Shown here piece after piece: positions 7,696 through 13,014 of a DNA stretch of 13,014 nt. The notes under the pieces are model-generated. The model saw only the letters and a program-made list of their open reading frames with translations. It was not told the DNA's origin and made no database searches. Position 1 is the stretch's first letter. Every line of letters starts with the position of its first letter. Source of the DNA: Bacteroidota bacterium. GTDB lineage: Bacteria; Bacteroidota; Bacteroidia; UKL13-3. A program made the position numbers and the translations under genes. The DNA lies in contig CANHJJ010000025.1 of the NCBI GenBank assembly GCA_947460565.1, positions 1 to 13,014 of the forward strand, in the 5' to 3' direction.

Positions 7696-8346
7696 TTATT
7701 TTTCTTGCTTCAGCTTCTTTTCATAATACTTACAAAACTGCGAAATCTTGCATTCCTCGCATTTAGGTGTTCGGGCAAGGCAAATGTATCTTCCATGCAA
7801 AATCAGCCAATGATGTGCCGTTGCAATGTATTCTTGAGGGATATTTTTTACCAATTGTTGTTCAGTCTGCAAGGGCGTTTTGGCAGCCGTGGTAAGACCC
7901 AAACGAGCACTTACCCTAAACACATGCGTATCTACTGCCATGGCAGGTTGGTTGTATACCACAGAGGCAATCACATTGGCGGTTTTTCTTCCTACTCCAG
8001 GTAGTTTCACCAAATCTTCAATGCTTTCGGGTACTTTGGCTTCAAAATCTTTTACAAGCATTTGAGCCATGCCTATCAAGTGCTTGGTCTTATTGTTGGG
8101 ATAGCTTATGGAGCGTATGTAAGGAAAAACCTCATCAAATTCAGCTTGTGCCAACTTTTGGGGTGTAGGGAAAATTTGAAAGAGGGGAGGGGTAACCATG
8201 TTTACCCTCTTATCGGTGCATTGGGCAGATAAAATAACCGCTACCAATAATTGATAAGGGTTTTCATATTCCAATTCTGTTTCAGCAATGGGCTGATTGG
8301 TTATAAAATAATTGAGGATGTTTTCGTAACGCTCTTTTTTTGTCAT
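7696..8346 (-). CDS. nth: Endonuclease III, DNA glycosylase/AP lyase
   Basis: The 216-residue protein is complete and of normal family length. It has SAQCTDKRVN at 40-49, the helix-hairpin-helix LPGVGRKTAN (115-124) with catalytic Lys121, and the catalytic Asp139 in VDTHVFR. The C-terminal [4Fe-4S] cluster ligands Cys189, Cys196, Cys199 and Cys205 have the canonical C-x6-C-x2-C-x5-C spacing. The enzyme removes oxidised pyrimidines and cleaves at the resulting abasic site in base excision repair. It follows korB on the same strand after 67 bases, so it may be co-transcribed with the kor genes or have its own promoter; no TAnnTTTG box was found in that gap. It is convergent with the acyltransferase gene. 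Confidence 0.97.
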   Translation of the reverse strand: MTKKERYENILNYFITNQPIAETELEYENPYQLLVAVILSAQCTDKRVNMVTPPLFQIFPTPQKLAQAEFDEVFPYIRSISYPNNKTKHLIGMAQMLVKDFEAKVPESIEDLVKLPGVGRKTANVIASVVYNQPAMAVDTHVFRVSARLGLTTAAKTPLQTEQQLVKNIPQEYIATAHHWLILHGRYICLARTPKCEECKISQFCKYYEKKLKQEK

Positions 8347-8370
8347 GCATTGTGCTCAACTTTTTCAGTT

Positions 8371-8398
8371 CACAGTTTACTTAAAGTTGCCAACTGTG
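8371..8398. other. Inverted repeat between korB and nth
   Basis: CACAGTT (8371-8377) and AACTGTG (8392-8398) form a 7-base perfect stem around a 14-base loop, and the loop itself contains ACTT-A-AAGT. It lies just downstream of the korB stop. No T-run follows on the minus strand (AACTGAAAAAG follows instead), so it is not a standard terminator. It could be an mRNA processing or stability hairpin between korB and nth, or chance. Confidence 0.3.
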
Positions 8399-8413
8399 CA
8401 CCAATAAAAGCAA

Positions 8414-9439
8414 TTAGTTTACTACCCATGTTTCTCTACCTGCCAATAATTGGTTTAATTCGCCTGGGCCTTTAGTTTCTTTGGCTTCTGTAATTTGCTC
8501 ATTAAATAAATCATCAAAAGTCCTTTTATTATTGTTAACGTAGAACACACCAAATGGACGAGGAAAATGGTTTTCTTTGCCCGGATCATCATAGAAACGG
8601 GAGATGATGGTTGCTTTAACCAAATCTGTTTCATCGTGCACCCATAAGTCATCTACCGACACATCATTCAAACTAACAATGACAGGTTTAAATCCATCTA
8701 GTTTGATTCCTTTATCATTGTTTTCGCCAAATATCAATGGCTTGCCATGTTCCATCATCAAGGTTTCTTCTTTCTTGCTGCTTTTTTCGGTGTATATTTC
8801 ATAAGCACCATCATTAAACACATTGCAATTTTGATAGATCTCTACCAACGATGTTCCTTTGTGGTCGTAACCTCTTTTGATAATGGCTTGTTGGTGCTTT
8901 GGATCTCTGTCCATGGTACGTGCCACAAAAGTAGCATCTGCACCCAAACATAATGCGATAGGGTTAAATGGATAATCAACCGAACCCATTGGGCTTGATT
9001 TGGTTACCTTGCCTTGCTCTGATGTTGGGGAGTATTGTCCTTTTGTTAAACCATAAATTTGGTTGTTAAACAACAATACATTCACATCAGGGTTTCTTCG
9101 TAATAGGTGTATAAAATGATTGCCACCAATTGACATAGAATCCCCATCACCTGTAATAATCCAAACAGATAAATCAGGGCGTGTTGCTTTCAAGCCTGTT
9201 GCAATAGCTGTGGCCCTGCCATGTATCGAATGCATACCAAAGGTGTCCATATAATATGGAAAACGTGATGAGCATCCAATACCTGAAATAAATACAAACT
9301 CTTCTCGTGGTCTACCTAAATCAGGTAGTACAGTTTGAACTTGTTTTAATATACTATAATCGCCACAACCTGGGCACCAACGCACTTCTTGGTCTGATGC
9401 GAAATCTTTTGACGTTAATTTTGCTGCAATTTCATTCAT
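8414..9439 (-). CDS. korB: 2-oxoacid:ferredoxin oxidoreductase beta subunit (probably 2-oxoglutarate)
   Basis: The 341-residue protein is the thiamine-diphosphate and iron-sulfur subunit. The cluster ligands are Cys22 and Cys25 in CPGCG, Cys56 in GIGCSS and Cys205 in YQNCN. The thiamine diphosphate/Mg motif runs from GDGDSMSIGGNH (97-108) to NNQIYGLTKGQ (125-135). With KorA it converts a 2-oxoacid plus CoA to acyl-CoA and CO2 and reduces ferredoxin, linking the TCA cycle to low-potential electrons. It starts 92 bases after the korA stop, and no separate ferredoxin-like delta subunit is encoded nearby, as is usual for the two-subunit type. Subunit identity is very secure; 2-oxoglutarate rather than pyruvate is inferred from this two-gene layout. 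The last 130 residues after the cluster Cys205 are normal for the family. Confidence 0.95.
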   Translation of the reverse strand: MNEIAAKLTSKDFASDQEVRWCPGCGDYSILKQVQTVLPDLGRPREEFVFISGIGCSSRFPYYMDTFGMHSIHGRATAIATGLKATRPDLSVWIITGDGDSMSIGGNHFIHLLRRNPDVNVLLFNNQIYGLTKGQYSPTSEQGKVTKSSPMGSVDYPFNPIALCLGADATFVARTMDRDPKHQQAIIKRGYDHKGTSLVEIYQNCNVFNDGAYEIYTEKSSKKEETLMMEHGKPLIFGENNDKGIKLDGFKPVIVSLNDVSVDDLWVHDETDLVKATIISRFYDDPGKENHFPRPFGVFYVNNNKRTFDDLFNEQITEAKETKGPGELNQLLAGRETWVVN

Positions 9440-9531
9440 AATATTATAAATTTTGAATCTTGGAGTTTGAATTACTTAAAATCCATGATTCACATTGTTT
9501 GTAATTTTCTGTTGACCTTATTAATTTATAC

Positions 9532-11382
9532 TTAAGCAAGAATTTCTTTTATCTTTCTTACCACCTCATCACTCATAAAAGGTTGCCCTTGAATTTTGTT
9601 AAAAGGTATAGCATCAACAAAATATTTGTCTCTAATAATTTTTACCAATTGACCATTGTTTAACTCAGGTACCACAACGGTTTTAAAGTTCTTGAGTATA
9701 TCTCCTAAGTTTTTTGGGAATGGATTTAAATACCTCACATGCGCATGAGAAACATTCAATCCTTCACCTCTTAAAATGGTGGTTGCTGTTTTTAGTGCAC
9801 CGTATGTTCCACCCCAACCAAGGATTAATAAATCTCCTGTTTCAGCACCTGTATCTATGGTTTGTAAAGGGATATTATTAGCTACCTTATCTACTTTTTC
9901 TTGACGCAAATGCGTCATCAATTCATGGTTATCGCCATCATAACTTATGTTTCCGGTAATATTTTGTTTTTCTAAACCACCAATTCTATGTTCTAAACCT
10001 TTGGTACCTGGAATTGCCCATGGCCGAGACAACTTTTCATCTCTTTGGTAGGGCATAAATTTTGGGTCTTCTGCAGCACGCTGAGGTACAAACGATACTT
10101 TTATTTCGGGAAGATCATCGCTCTGAGGGAATTTCCAGGGCTCGGCACCATTAGCTATATAACCATCTGATAAAAAGAATACTGGTATCATGTGTTGCAG
10201 AGCAATTCTGCATGCTTCATAAGCCATGGTGAAACAATCTGAAGGACTTTGAGCAGCTAAAATTACAACTGGGCATTCGCCATTTCTACCATACATGGCC
10301 TGCATCAAATCTGCTTGCTCGGTTTTGGTAGGCATACCTGTGCTTGGTCCAGCACGTTGAACATTTACAACCACCAAAGGCATTTCAAGCATGGTTGCTA
10401 AACCAATGGCTTCACCCTTCAGGGCTATGCCCGGTCCCGAGGAACCTGTAATGGCCAAACTACCACCAAAGGCTGCACCTATAGATGAACATATAGCTGC
10501 TATCTCGTCTTCGGCTTGGAATGTTTTAATATCAAAGTTTTTGTATTTAGATAATTCGTGAAGAATATCAGAAGCAGGTGTGATTGGATAAGTGCCATAG
10601 AATAATGGCAAGCCACATTTTACTGAAGCGGCAATTAAACCATAAGCCGCAGCTTGGTTACCCATTATGCTTCGGTATATACCCGTTTCCATTTGTGCAG
10701 GAGCCACATTGTAGCGGTTGGCAAACATTTCAGTGGTTTCGCCATAACTCCAGCCTGCTTGCAATACCTTGATGTTGGCATTCATCACAGCTTGGTTTTT
10801 GCTAAACTTGCTGGTGATAAATTCAATTGAACTTTGCATATCACGGTGATACATCCAATAAATCAAACCTAATACAAACATGTTTTTACATCGGTCGATT
10901 TCTTTCGTACCCATTCCACTGTCTGCAAGGGCTGCACGTGTAATTTTGGTTACGTCTATTGTCTTTACATCATATTCGCTCAATGAACCATCCGTTAATG
11001 GATTTTTATCTTCAGGCACATTGGCCAAACGCATATTTTTAGAATCGAAACCATCGCTGTTGGCAATGATTACTCCCCCTTTACGTAAGCCTTTTATGTT
11101 GGCTTTTAAGGCAGCTACATTCATCACTACCAACACATCGCTCATATCGCCTGGGGTATTTATTTTTTTACTTCCAAAATGAATTTGGTAGCCCGAAACC
11201 CCAGCCAATGTTCCTATTGGGGCACGTATTTCTGCTGGGAAATCTGGAAAAGTAGCAATATCGTTTCCGAATAATGCCGTGGTATTACTAAATTGAGTTC
11301 CTGTTAGCTGCATTCCATCTCCACTGTCGCCCGCAAACCTTATTACCACCGACTCTAATTCATTTTCTGTTGTTTTTGCCAT
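9532..11382 (-). CDS. korA: 2-oxoacid:ferredoxin oxidoreductase alpha subunit, fused gamma-alpha (probably 2-oxoglutarate)
   Basis: The protein starts with the gamma domain (VVIRFAGDSGDGMQLTGTQF at about 12-31 of the 616-residue form, then FPDFPAEIRAPIGT). It continues into the alpha pyrimidine-binding domain with TYPITPASDI, FQAEDEIAAICS and TGSSGPGIALK, followed by RAGPSTGMPTKTEQADL and a C-terminal transketolase-like domain. This fused order is typical of the KorAB type in Bacteroidota. It binds the thiamine pyrimidine ring and CoA substrate side, while KorB holds the cluster. The frame is open up to an ATG at 11439, but I choose the internal ATG at 11382: homologues begin about ten residues before the VVIRF strand, and the extra 19 residues (MSLIDKRYFRDVSSEQDFY) have no family counterpart that I recognise. 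First gene of the probable korA-korB-nth operon. Confidence 0.92.
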   Translation of the reverse strand: MAKTTENELESVVIRFAGDSGDGMQLTGTQFSNTTALFGNDIATFPDFPAEIRAPIGTLAGVSGYQIHFGSKKINTPGDMSDVLVVMNVAALKANIKGLRKGGVIIANSDGFDSKNMRLANVPEDKNPLTDGSLSEYDVKTIDVTKITRAALADSGMGTKEIDRCKNMFVLGLIYWMYHRDMQSSIEFITSKFSKNQAVMNANIKVLQAGWSYGETTEMFANRYNVAPAQMETGIYRSIMGNQAAAYGLIAASVKCGLPLFYGTYPITPASDILHELSKYKNFDIKTFQAEDEIAAICSSIGAAFGGSLAITGSSGPGIALKGEAIGLATMLEMPLVVVNVQRAGPSTGMPTKTEQADLMQAMYGRNGECPVVILAAQSPSDCFTMAYEACRIALQHMIPVFFLSDGYIANGAEPWKFPQSDDLPEIKVSFVPQRAAEDPKFMPYQRDEKLSRPWAIPGTKGLEHRIGGLEKQNITGNISYDGDNHELMTHLRQEKVDKVANNIPLQTIDTGAETGDLLILGWGGTYGALKTATTILRGEGLNVSHAHVRYLNPFPKNLGDILKNFKTVVVPELNNGQLVKIIRDKYFVDAIPFNKIQGQPFMSDEVVRKIKEILA

Positions 11383-11594
11383 ATAAAAATCTTGTTCACT
11401 TGAAACGTCACGAAAATAACGTTTATCAATTAAAGACATAATTATTTTTCTAAAACAAGATGCTGTTTTTAGTCATAATTAGTCGATATATAGATTTAAT
11501 ATGAATTACTATTAAACCTTTTAGGCATAGCTAGATGTAAATCATATTGTTAGGCGAATTTTGTTCCAACAATACTCATCTTAACTAAAAATCT

Positions 11595-11602
11595 TACTTT
11601 TG
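11595..11602 (+). promoter_or_regulatory. Candidate -7 promoter box that also decides the asparaginase-like start
   Basis: TACTTTTG matches TAnnTTTG exactly and ends 18 bases before the ATG at 11621. The in-frame TTG at 11600-11602 overlaps this box, so it would lie at or before the transcript start and is unlikely to be the start codon. No TTG stands at the usual distance upstream; the nearest, 11561-11563, is about 31 bases away. Confidence 0.5.
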
Positions 11603-11620
11603 TACTTTTTATTACAAACA

Positions 11621-12109
11621 ATGGGCATACGTATTTTTGTTACAGGCGGTACATTCGACAAAGAGTATAATGAACTAACAGGTCAGCTATTTTTTAAAGA
11701 CACCCATGTAAATGAGATCTTAAAATTGGGCCGATCAAGGCTGGATATAAGTGTAAGAACACTCATGCTAATTGATAGTTTAGAGATGACCGATACTGAT
11801 AGAAATATCATAATAGAGAGTTGCCAGCGTTGTGCGGAAGATTATATTTTGATAACCCACGGAACCGACACCATGACTGACACGGCCAAGGTTTTGGCTG
11901 AACAAAAAATCGACAAGACCATTGTGATTACAGGTGCTATGATTCCTTATAAATTTGGAAGTAGCGATGGATTGTTCAACCTAGGAAGTGCATTGGCATT
12001 CACACAAAGTTTACCTCATGGTGTGTATATAGCCATGAATGGACGCTATTATGATTGGAACAATTGCCGTAAAAATAAACAGACTGGCTTTTTTGAAGAA
12101 GTAAAGTAA
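11621..12109 (+). CDS. Stand-alone asparaginase catalytic domain protein (half-length)
   Basis: The 162-residue protein matches only the N-terminal domain of bacterial L-asparaginase (PF00710). Visible motifs are VTGGTFDK (7-14) with nucleophile candidate Thr11, IDSLEM (51-56) with Ser53, THGTDTM (79-85) with Thr82 and Asp83, GAMIP (105-109), SSDGLFN (114-120) and MNGRYYDWNNCRKN (139-152). Aligned from memory to E. coli AnsB, these supply equivalents of Thr12, Ser58, Thr89, Asp90 and Lys162 (here Lys151). The C-terminal domain of about 150 residues, which in full enzymes helps complete the active site of the neighbour subunit, is absent, and a stop codon follows directly. Short forms of this kind exist in other bacteria, but their substrate is unclear to me. 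ATG at 11621 is preferred over TTG at 11600, which lies in the promoter box. Confidence 0.85.
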   Translation: MGIRIFVTGGTFDKEYNELTGQLFFKDTHVNEILKLGRSRLDISVRTLMLIDSLEMTDTDRNIIIESCQRCAEDYILITHGTDTMTDTAKVLAEQKIDKTIVITGAMIPYKFGSSDGLFNLGSALAFTQSLPHGVYIAMNGRYYDWNNCRKNKQTGFFEEVK

Positions 12110-12122
12110 ATACCGCATTTTC

Positions 12123-12144
12123 GTTTTAAAACTAATTAGAATTA
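12123..12144. promoter_or_regulatory. Two adjacent palindromes, candidate operator of the toxin-antitoxin pair
   Basis: GTTTTAAAAC (12123-12132) is a perfect palindrome and is immediately followed by TAATT-AG-AATTA (12133-12144), a perfect 5-base inverted repeat. Both lie between the expected -33 region and the -7 box at 12146 of the mntA promoter, where an autorepressor would bind. MntA and HepT have no recognised DNA-binding domain, so the binder, if any, is unknown. AT-rich sequence makes chance possible. Confidence 0.35.
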
Positions 12145-12145
12145 A

Positions 12146-12153
12146 TATATTTG
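12146..12153 (+). promoter_or_regulatory. Candidate -7 promoter box four bases before the mntA start codon
   Basis: TATATTTG matches TAnnTTTG exactly, with only AAGT between it and the ATG at 12158. If it is used, transcription would begin at or within a few bases of the ATG, making the mRNA leaderless or nearly so. No clear TTG is seen 19-21 bases upstream (TTTT stands there). Confidence 0.45.
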
Positions 12154-12157
12154 AAGT

Positions 12158-12448
12158 ATGACTAGTTTGGCTGATATAAAAACGAAACTTTTTGAAAATA
12201 AAGATCGACTCGTAAAAAAATATGGACTGAGTTTTATTGCTGTTTTTGGTAGTTATAGCCGTGGTCAGCAATCAGAGTTAAGTGATATTGATATTTTAGT
12301 GGATTTCTCAAAGCCCATTGGGATTGAGTTTATTGACCTGGCCGAAGAACTTGAAAATATTTTGAATCACAAAGTTGATTTGGTCTCTAAAAAAGGAGTA
12401 AAGAAAGTTTATTTTCAACAAATAGAAAAAGAATTAAGCTATGTCTAA
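12158..12448 (+). CDS. mntA: MntA-type nucleotidyltransferase antitoxin (MNT domain)
   Basis: The 96-residue protein is a minimal nucleotidyltransferase. GSYSRGQQSELSDID spans 31-45 and gives the GSx10DxD signature exactly, with Asp43 and Asp45 as metal ligands, and Asp74 in KVDLVS is the likely third carboxylate. Known MntA proteins neutralise the partner HEPN toxin by adding AMP residues to a tyrosine near its active site. The gene overlaps hepT by 8 bases (ATGTCTAA at 12441-12448 holds the start of one and stop of the other), which couples translation of the two. It is preceded by a very close -7 promoter box and two palindromes. The family is clear, and all catalytic residues look intact. 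Confidence 0.92.
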   Translation: MTSLADIKTKLFENKDRLVKKYGLSFIAVFGSYSRGQQSELSDIDILVDFSKPIGIEFIDLAEELENILNHKVDLVSKKGVKKVYFQQIEKELSYV

Positions 12449-12782
12449 AAGAGATGCAAAACTGCTTGTTGCTGATATTTTAGAGTCTATCGCCAAAATT
12501 AAATTGTATACCCAATCTCATACCTTTGAAACCTTTACTGCTGACTCGAAAACAATTGATGCCGTAATTAGAAATCTTGAAGTAATTGGCGAAGCAGCAA
12601 ATAGATTGTCTGAAAATTTTAAAGATAATCACCCCCAAATAGAGTGGTTCCGAATAAGAGGTTTTAGGAATAGAATTGTACATGATTATATGGGTATTGA
12701 TTATCATATTATCTGGACAATCATTGAAAATAACCTAGACCAACTGGATTCTGATTTACAGGAAATATATAATCAATTATAG
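12441..12782 (+). CDS. hepT: HepT-type HEPN ribonuclease toxin (DUF86)
   Basis: The 113-residue, mostly helical protein carries RNRIVHDY at 76-83. This gives the RX4HXY motif of active HEPN RNases, with Arg76, His81 and Tyr83. The preceding NLEVIGEAANRLSE (45-58) is the conserved second helix of the DUF86 group. HepT toxins cut RNA (tRNA ends in the studied case) and are silenced by AMPylation of the motif tyrosine by MntA, encoded just upstream and overlapping by 8 bases. Both active-site motifs are intact, so the pair should be functional. The gene ends only 7 bases before the stop of the convergent, broken gene at the right edge, with no terminator-like hairpin visible between them. Confidence 0.92.
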   Translation: MSKRDAKLLVADILESIAKIKLYTQSHTFETFTADSKTIDAVIRNLEVIGEAANRLSENFKDNHPQIEWFRIRGFRNRIVHDYMGIDYHIIWTIIENNLDQLDSDLQEIYNQL

Positions 12783-12789
12783 AATTTGA

Positions 12790-13014
12790 TTATTTACCAC
12801 TTGGAATTTTAAGCGTCTTTTCTTCTGTATCAATTGCTTTATCGATGCTAAATACATCAAGCAAATAGGTTGACATACTCGAGATATTTGAATAAATTTG
12901 TTTGATGTGTTTTTGCCAAATTCTACAGATTGTGTTTCCTTATCATTTTTAAAATTACCTAGAATAAAGTATTGCTCCTTGCCTTTTGCTATGTAAGGTA
13001 TATCAACGTGATAC
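12790..13014 (-). pseudogene. C-terminal fragment of a secreted beta-sandwich-type protein, frameshifted, 5' end outside window
   Basis: On the minus strand, the frame from 13013 reads IPYIAKGKEQYFILGNFKND and continues to VEFGKN near 12909. This resembles modules of secreted Bacteroidota proteins (often OmpA-fused) with AkGgE.ylTIGNF followed by a YYxIDDVS strand. In that frame the sequence then becomes basic, hydrophobic and unlike protein, ending at 12777 inside hepT. The neighbouring frame, closed by a TAA at 12940-12942 but open below it, continues with a convincing ending, STYLLDVFSIDKAIDTEEK, and a stop at 12790-12792. Joining the two needs a shift of one base somewhere between about 12870 and 12939; the run of five A residues (T at 12910-12914) is the simplest place for a lost base. 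It may be a true pseudogene, a sequencing error or, less likely, programmed frameshifting. Family assignment is from memory. Confidence 0.5.

Noticed and set aside
7705..8004. 99-codon plus-strand open frame opposite nth
   Set aside because: nth has every catalytic and cluster residue in the minus frame; the plus product looks like shadow translation.
8371..8398. korB-nth inverted repeat as a rho-independent terminator
   Set aside because: No T-run follows the stem on the minus strand; kept only as an unassigned hairpin.
11440..11594. Minus-strand promoter for korA at CAACAATA (11569-11576) or CGAAAATA (11411-11418)
   Set aside because: Each differs from the complement of TAnnTTTG, and neither has a TTG at the right distance; not strong enough to list.
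11600..11620. TTG start adding seven residues to the asparaginase-like protein
   Set aside because: The TTG is part of the TACTTTTG promoter box, and the family motif VTGGT normally starts within about ten residues of the N-terminus, which fits ATG 11621.
12905..12916. Programmed -1 frameshift at the A5 run in the right-edge gene
   Set aside because: The sequence reads C AAA AAC rather than the A AAA AAC form needed for both tRNAs to re-pair after slipping, so a lost base is simpler.
1..13014. CRISPR arrays, tRNA/rRNA genes, insertion sequences, integrases or attachment repeats
   Set aside because: No regularly spaced repeats, cloverleaf-like segments, transposase motifs or long terminal inverted repeats were seen.

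Overview
The window reads as chromosomal DNA of a Bacteroidota bacterium; I cannot place it more precisely. Evidence: it is AT-rich; three + strand genes have an exact TAnnTTTG box (the Bacteroidota -7 promoter element) within about 40 bases of their start codons; Shine-Dalgarno sites are not evident; the 2-oxoacid:ferredoxin oxidoreductase has the fused gamma-alpha form plus a beta subunit; and the right edge carries a fragment resembling a secreted Bacteroidota beta-sandwich module.

Left part (1-7570): an exopolysaccharide/capsule locus in two divergent units separated by a 200-base spacer. The minus-strand unit runs from 5540 down to the window edge with almost no gaps: a half-length TolC-like outer-membrane protein, a Wzc/GumC-like co-polymerase whose C-terminal kinase domain looks degenerate, a Wzx-type flippase, and an O-antigen ligase/polymerase-like (Wzy/WaaL) membrane protein cut by the window start. 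The plus-strand unit has a GT4-like glycosyltransferase and a left-handed beta-helix O-acyltransferase. Together they fit a Wzx/Wzy-type pathway: build and acylate the repeat unit, flip it, polymerise it, control its length and export it. No Wza gene is visible; the TolC-like protein stands where Wza would be expected.

Middle (7696-11382): conserved metabolic and repair genes on the minus strand, in transcription order korA, korB (CoA-dependent oxidative decarboxylation of a 2-oxoacid, reducing ferredoxin) and nth (endonuclease III). A hairpin with a T-run at 7612-7663 separates this block from the convergent polysaccharide unit.

Right part (11621-13014): accessory genes on the plus strand. 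These are a stand-alone asparaginase catalytic domain with all four core catalytic residues but no C-terminal domain, then a complete MntA-HepT (MNT/HEPN) toxin-antitoxin pair whose promoter lies almost on its start codon behind two small palindromes. The window ends in a convergent, partial and apparently frameshifted gene.

I found no tRNA, rRNA, CRISPR array, insertion sequence or integrase, and no stretch over 300 bases without a gene. Nothing is a clear-cut new system. The most unusual combination is the single-repeat TolC-like protein encoded one base upstream of a pseudokinase-type Wzc, which suggests a non-canonical polysaccharide export complex.
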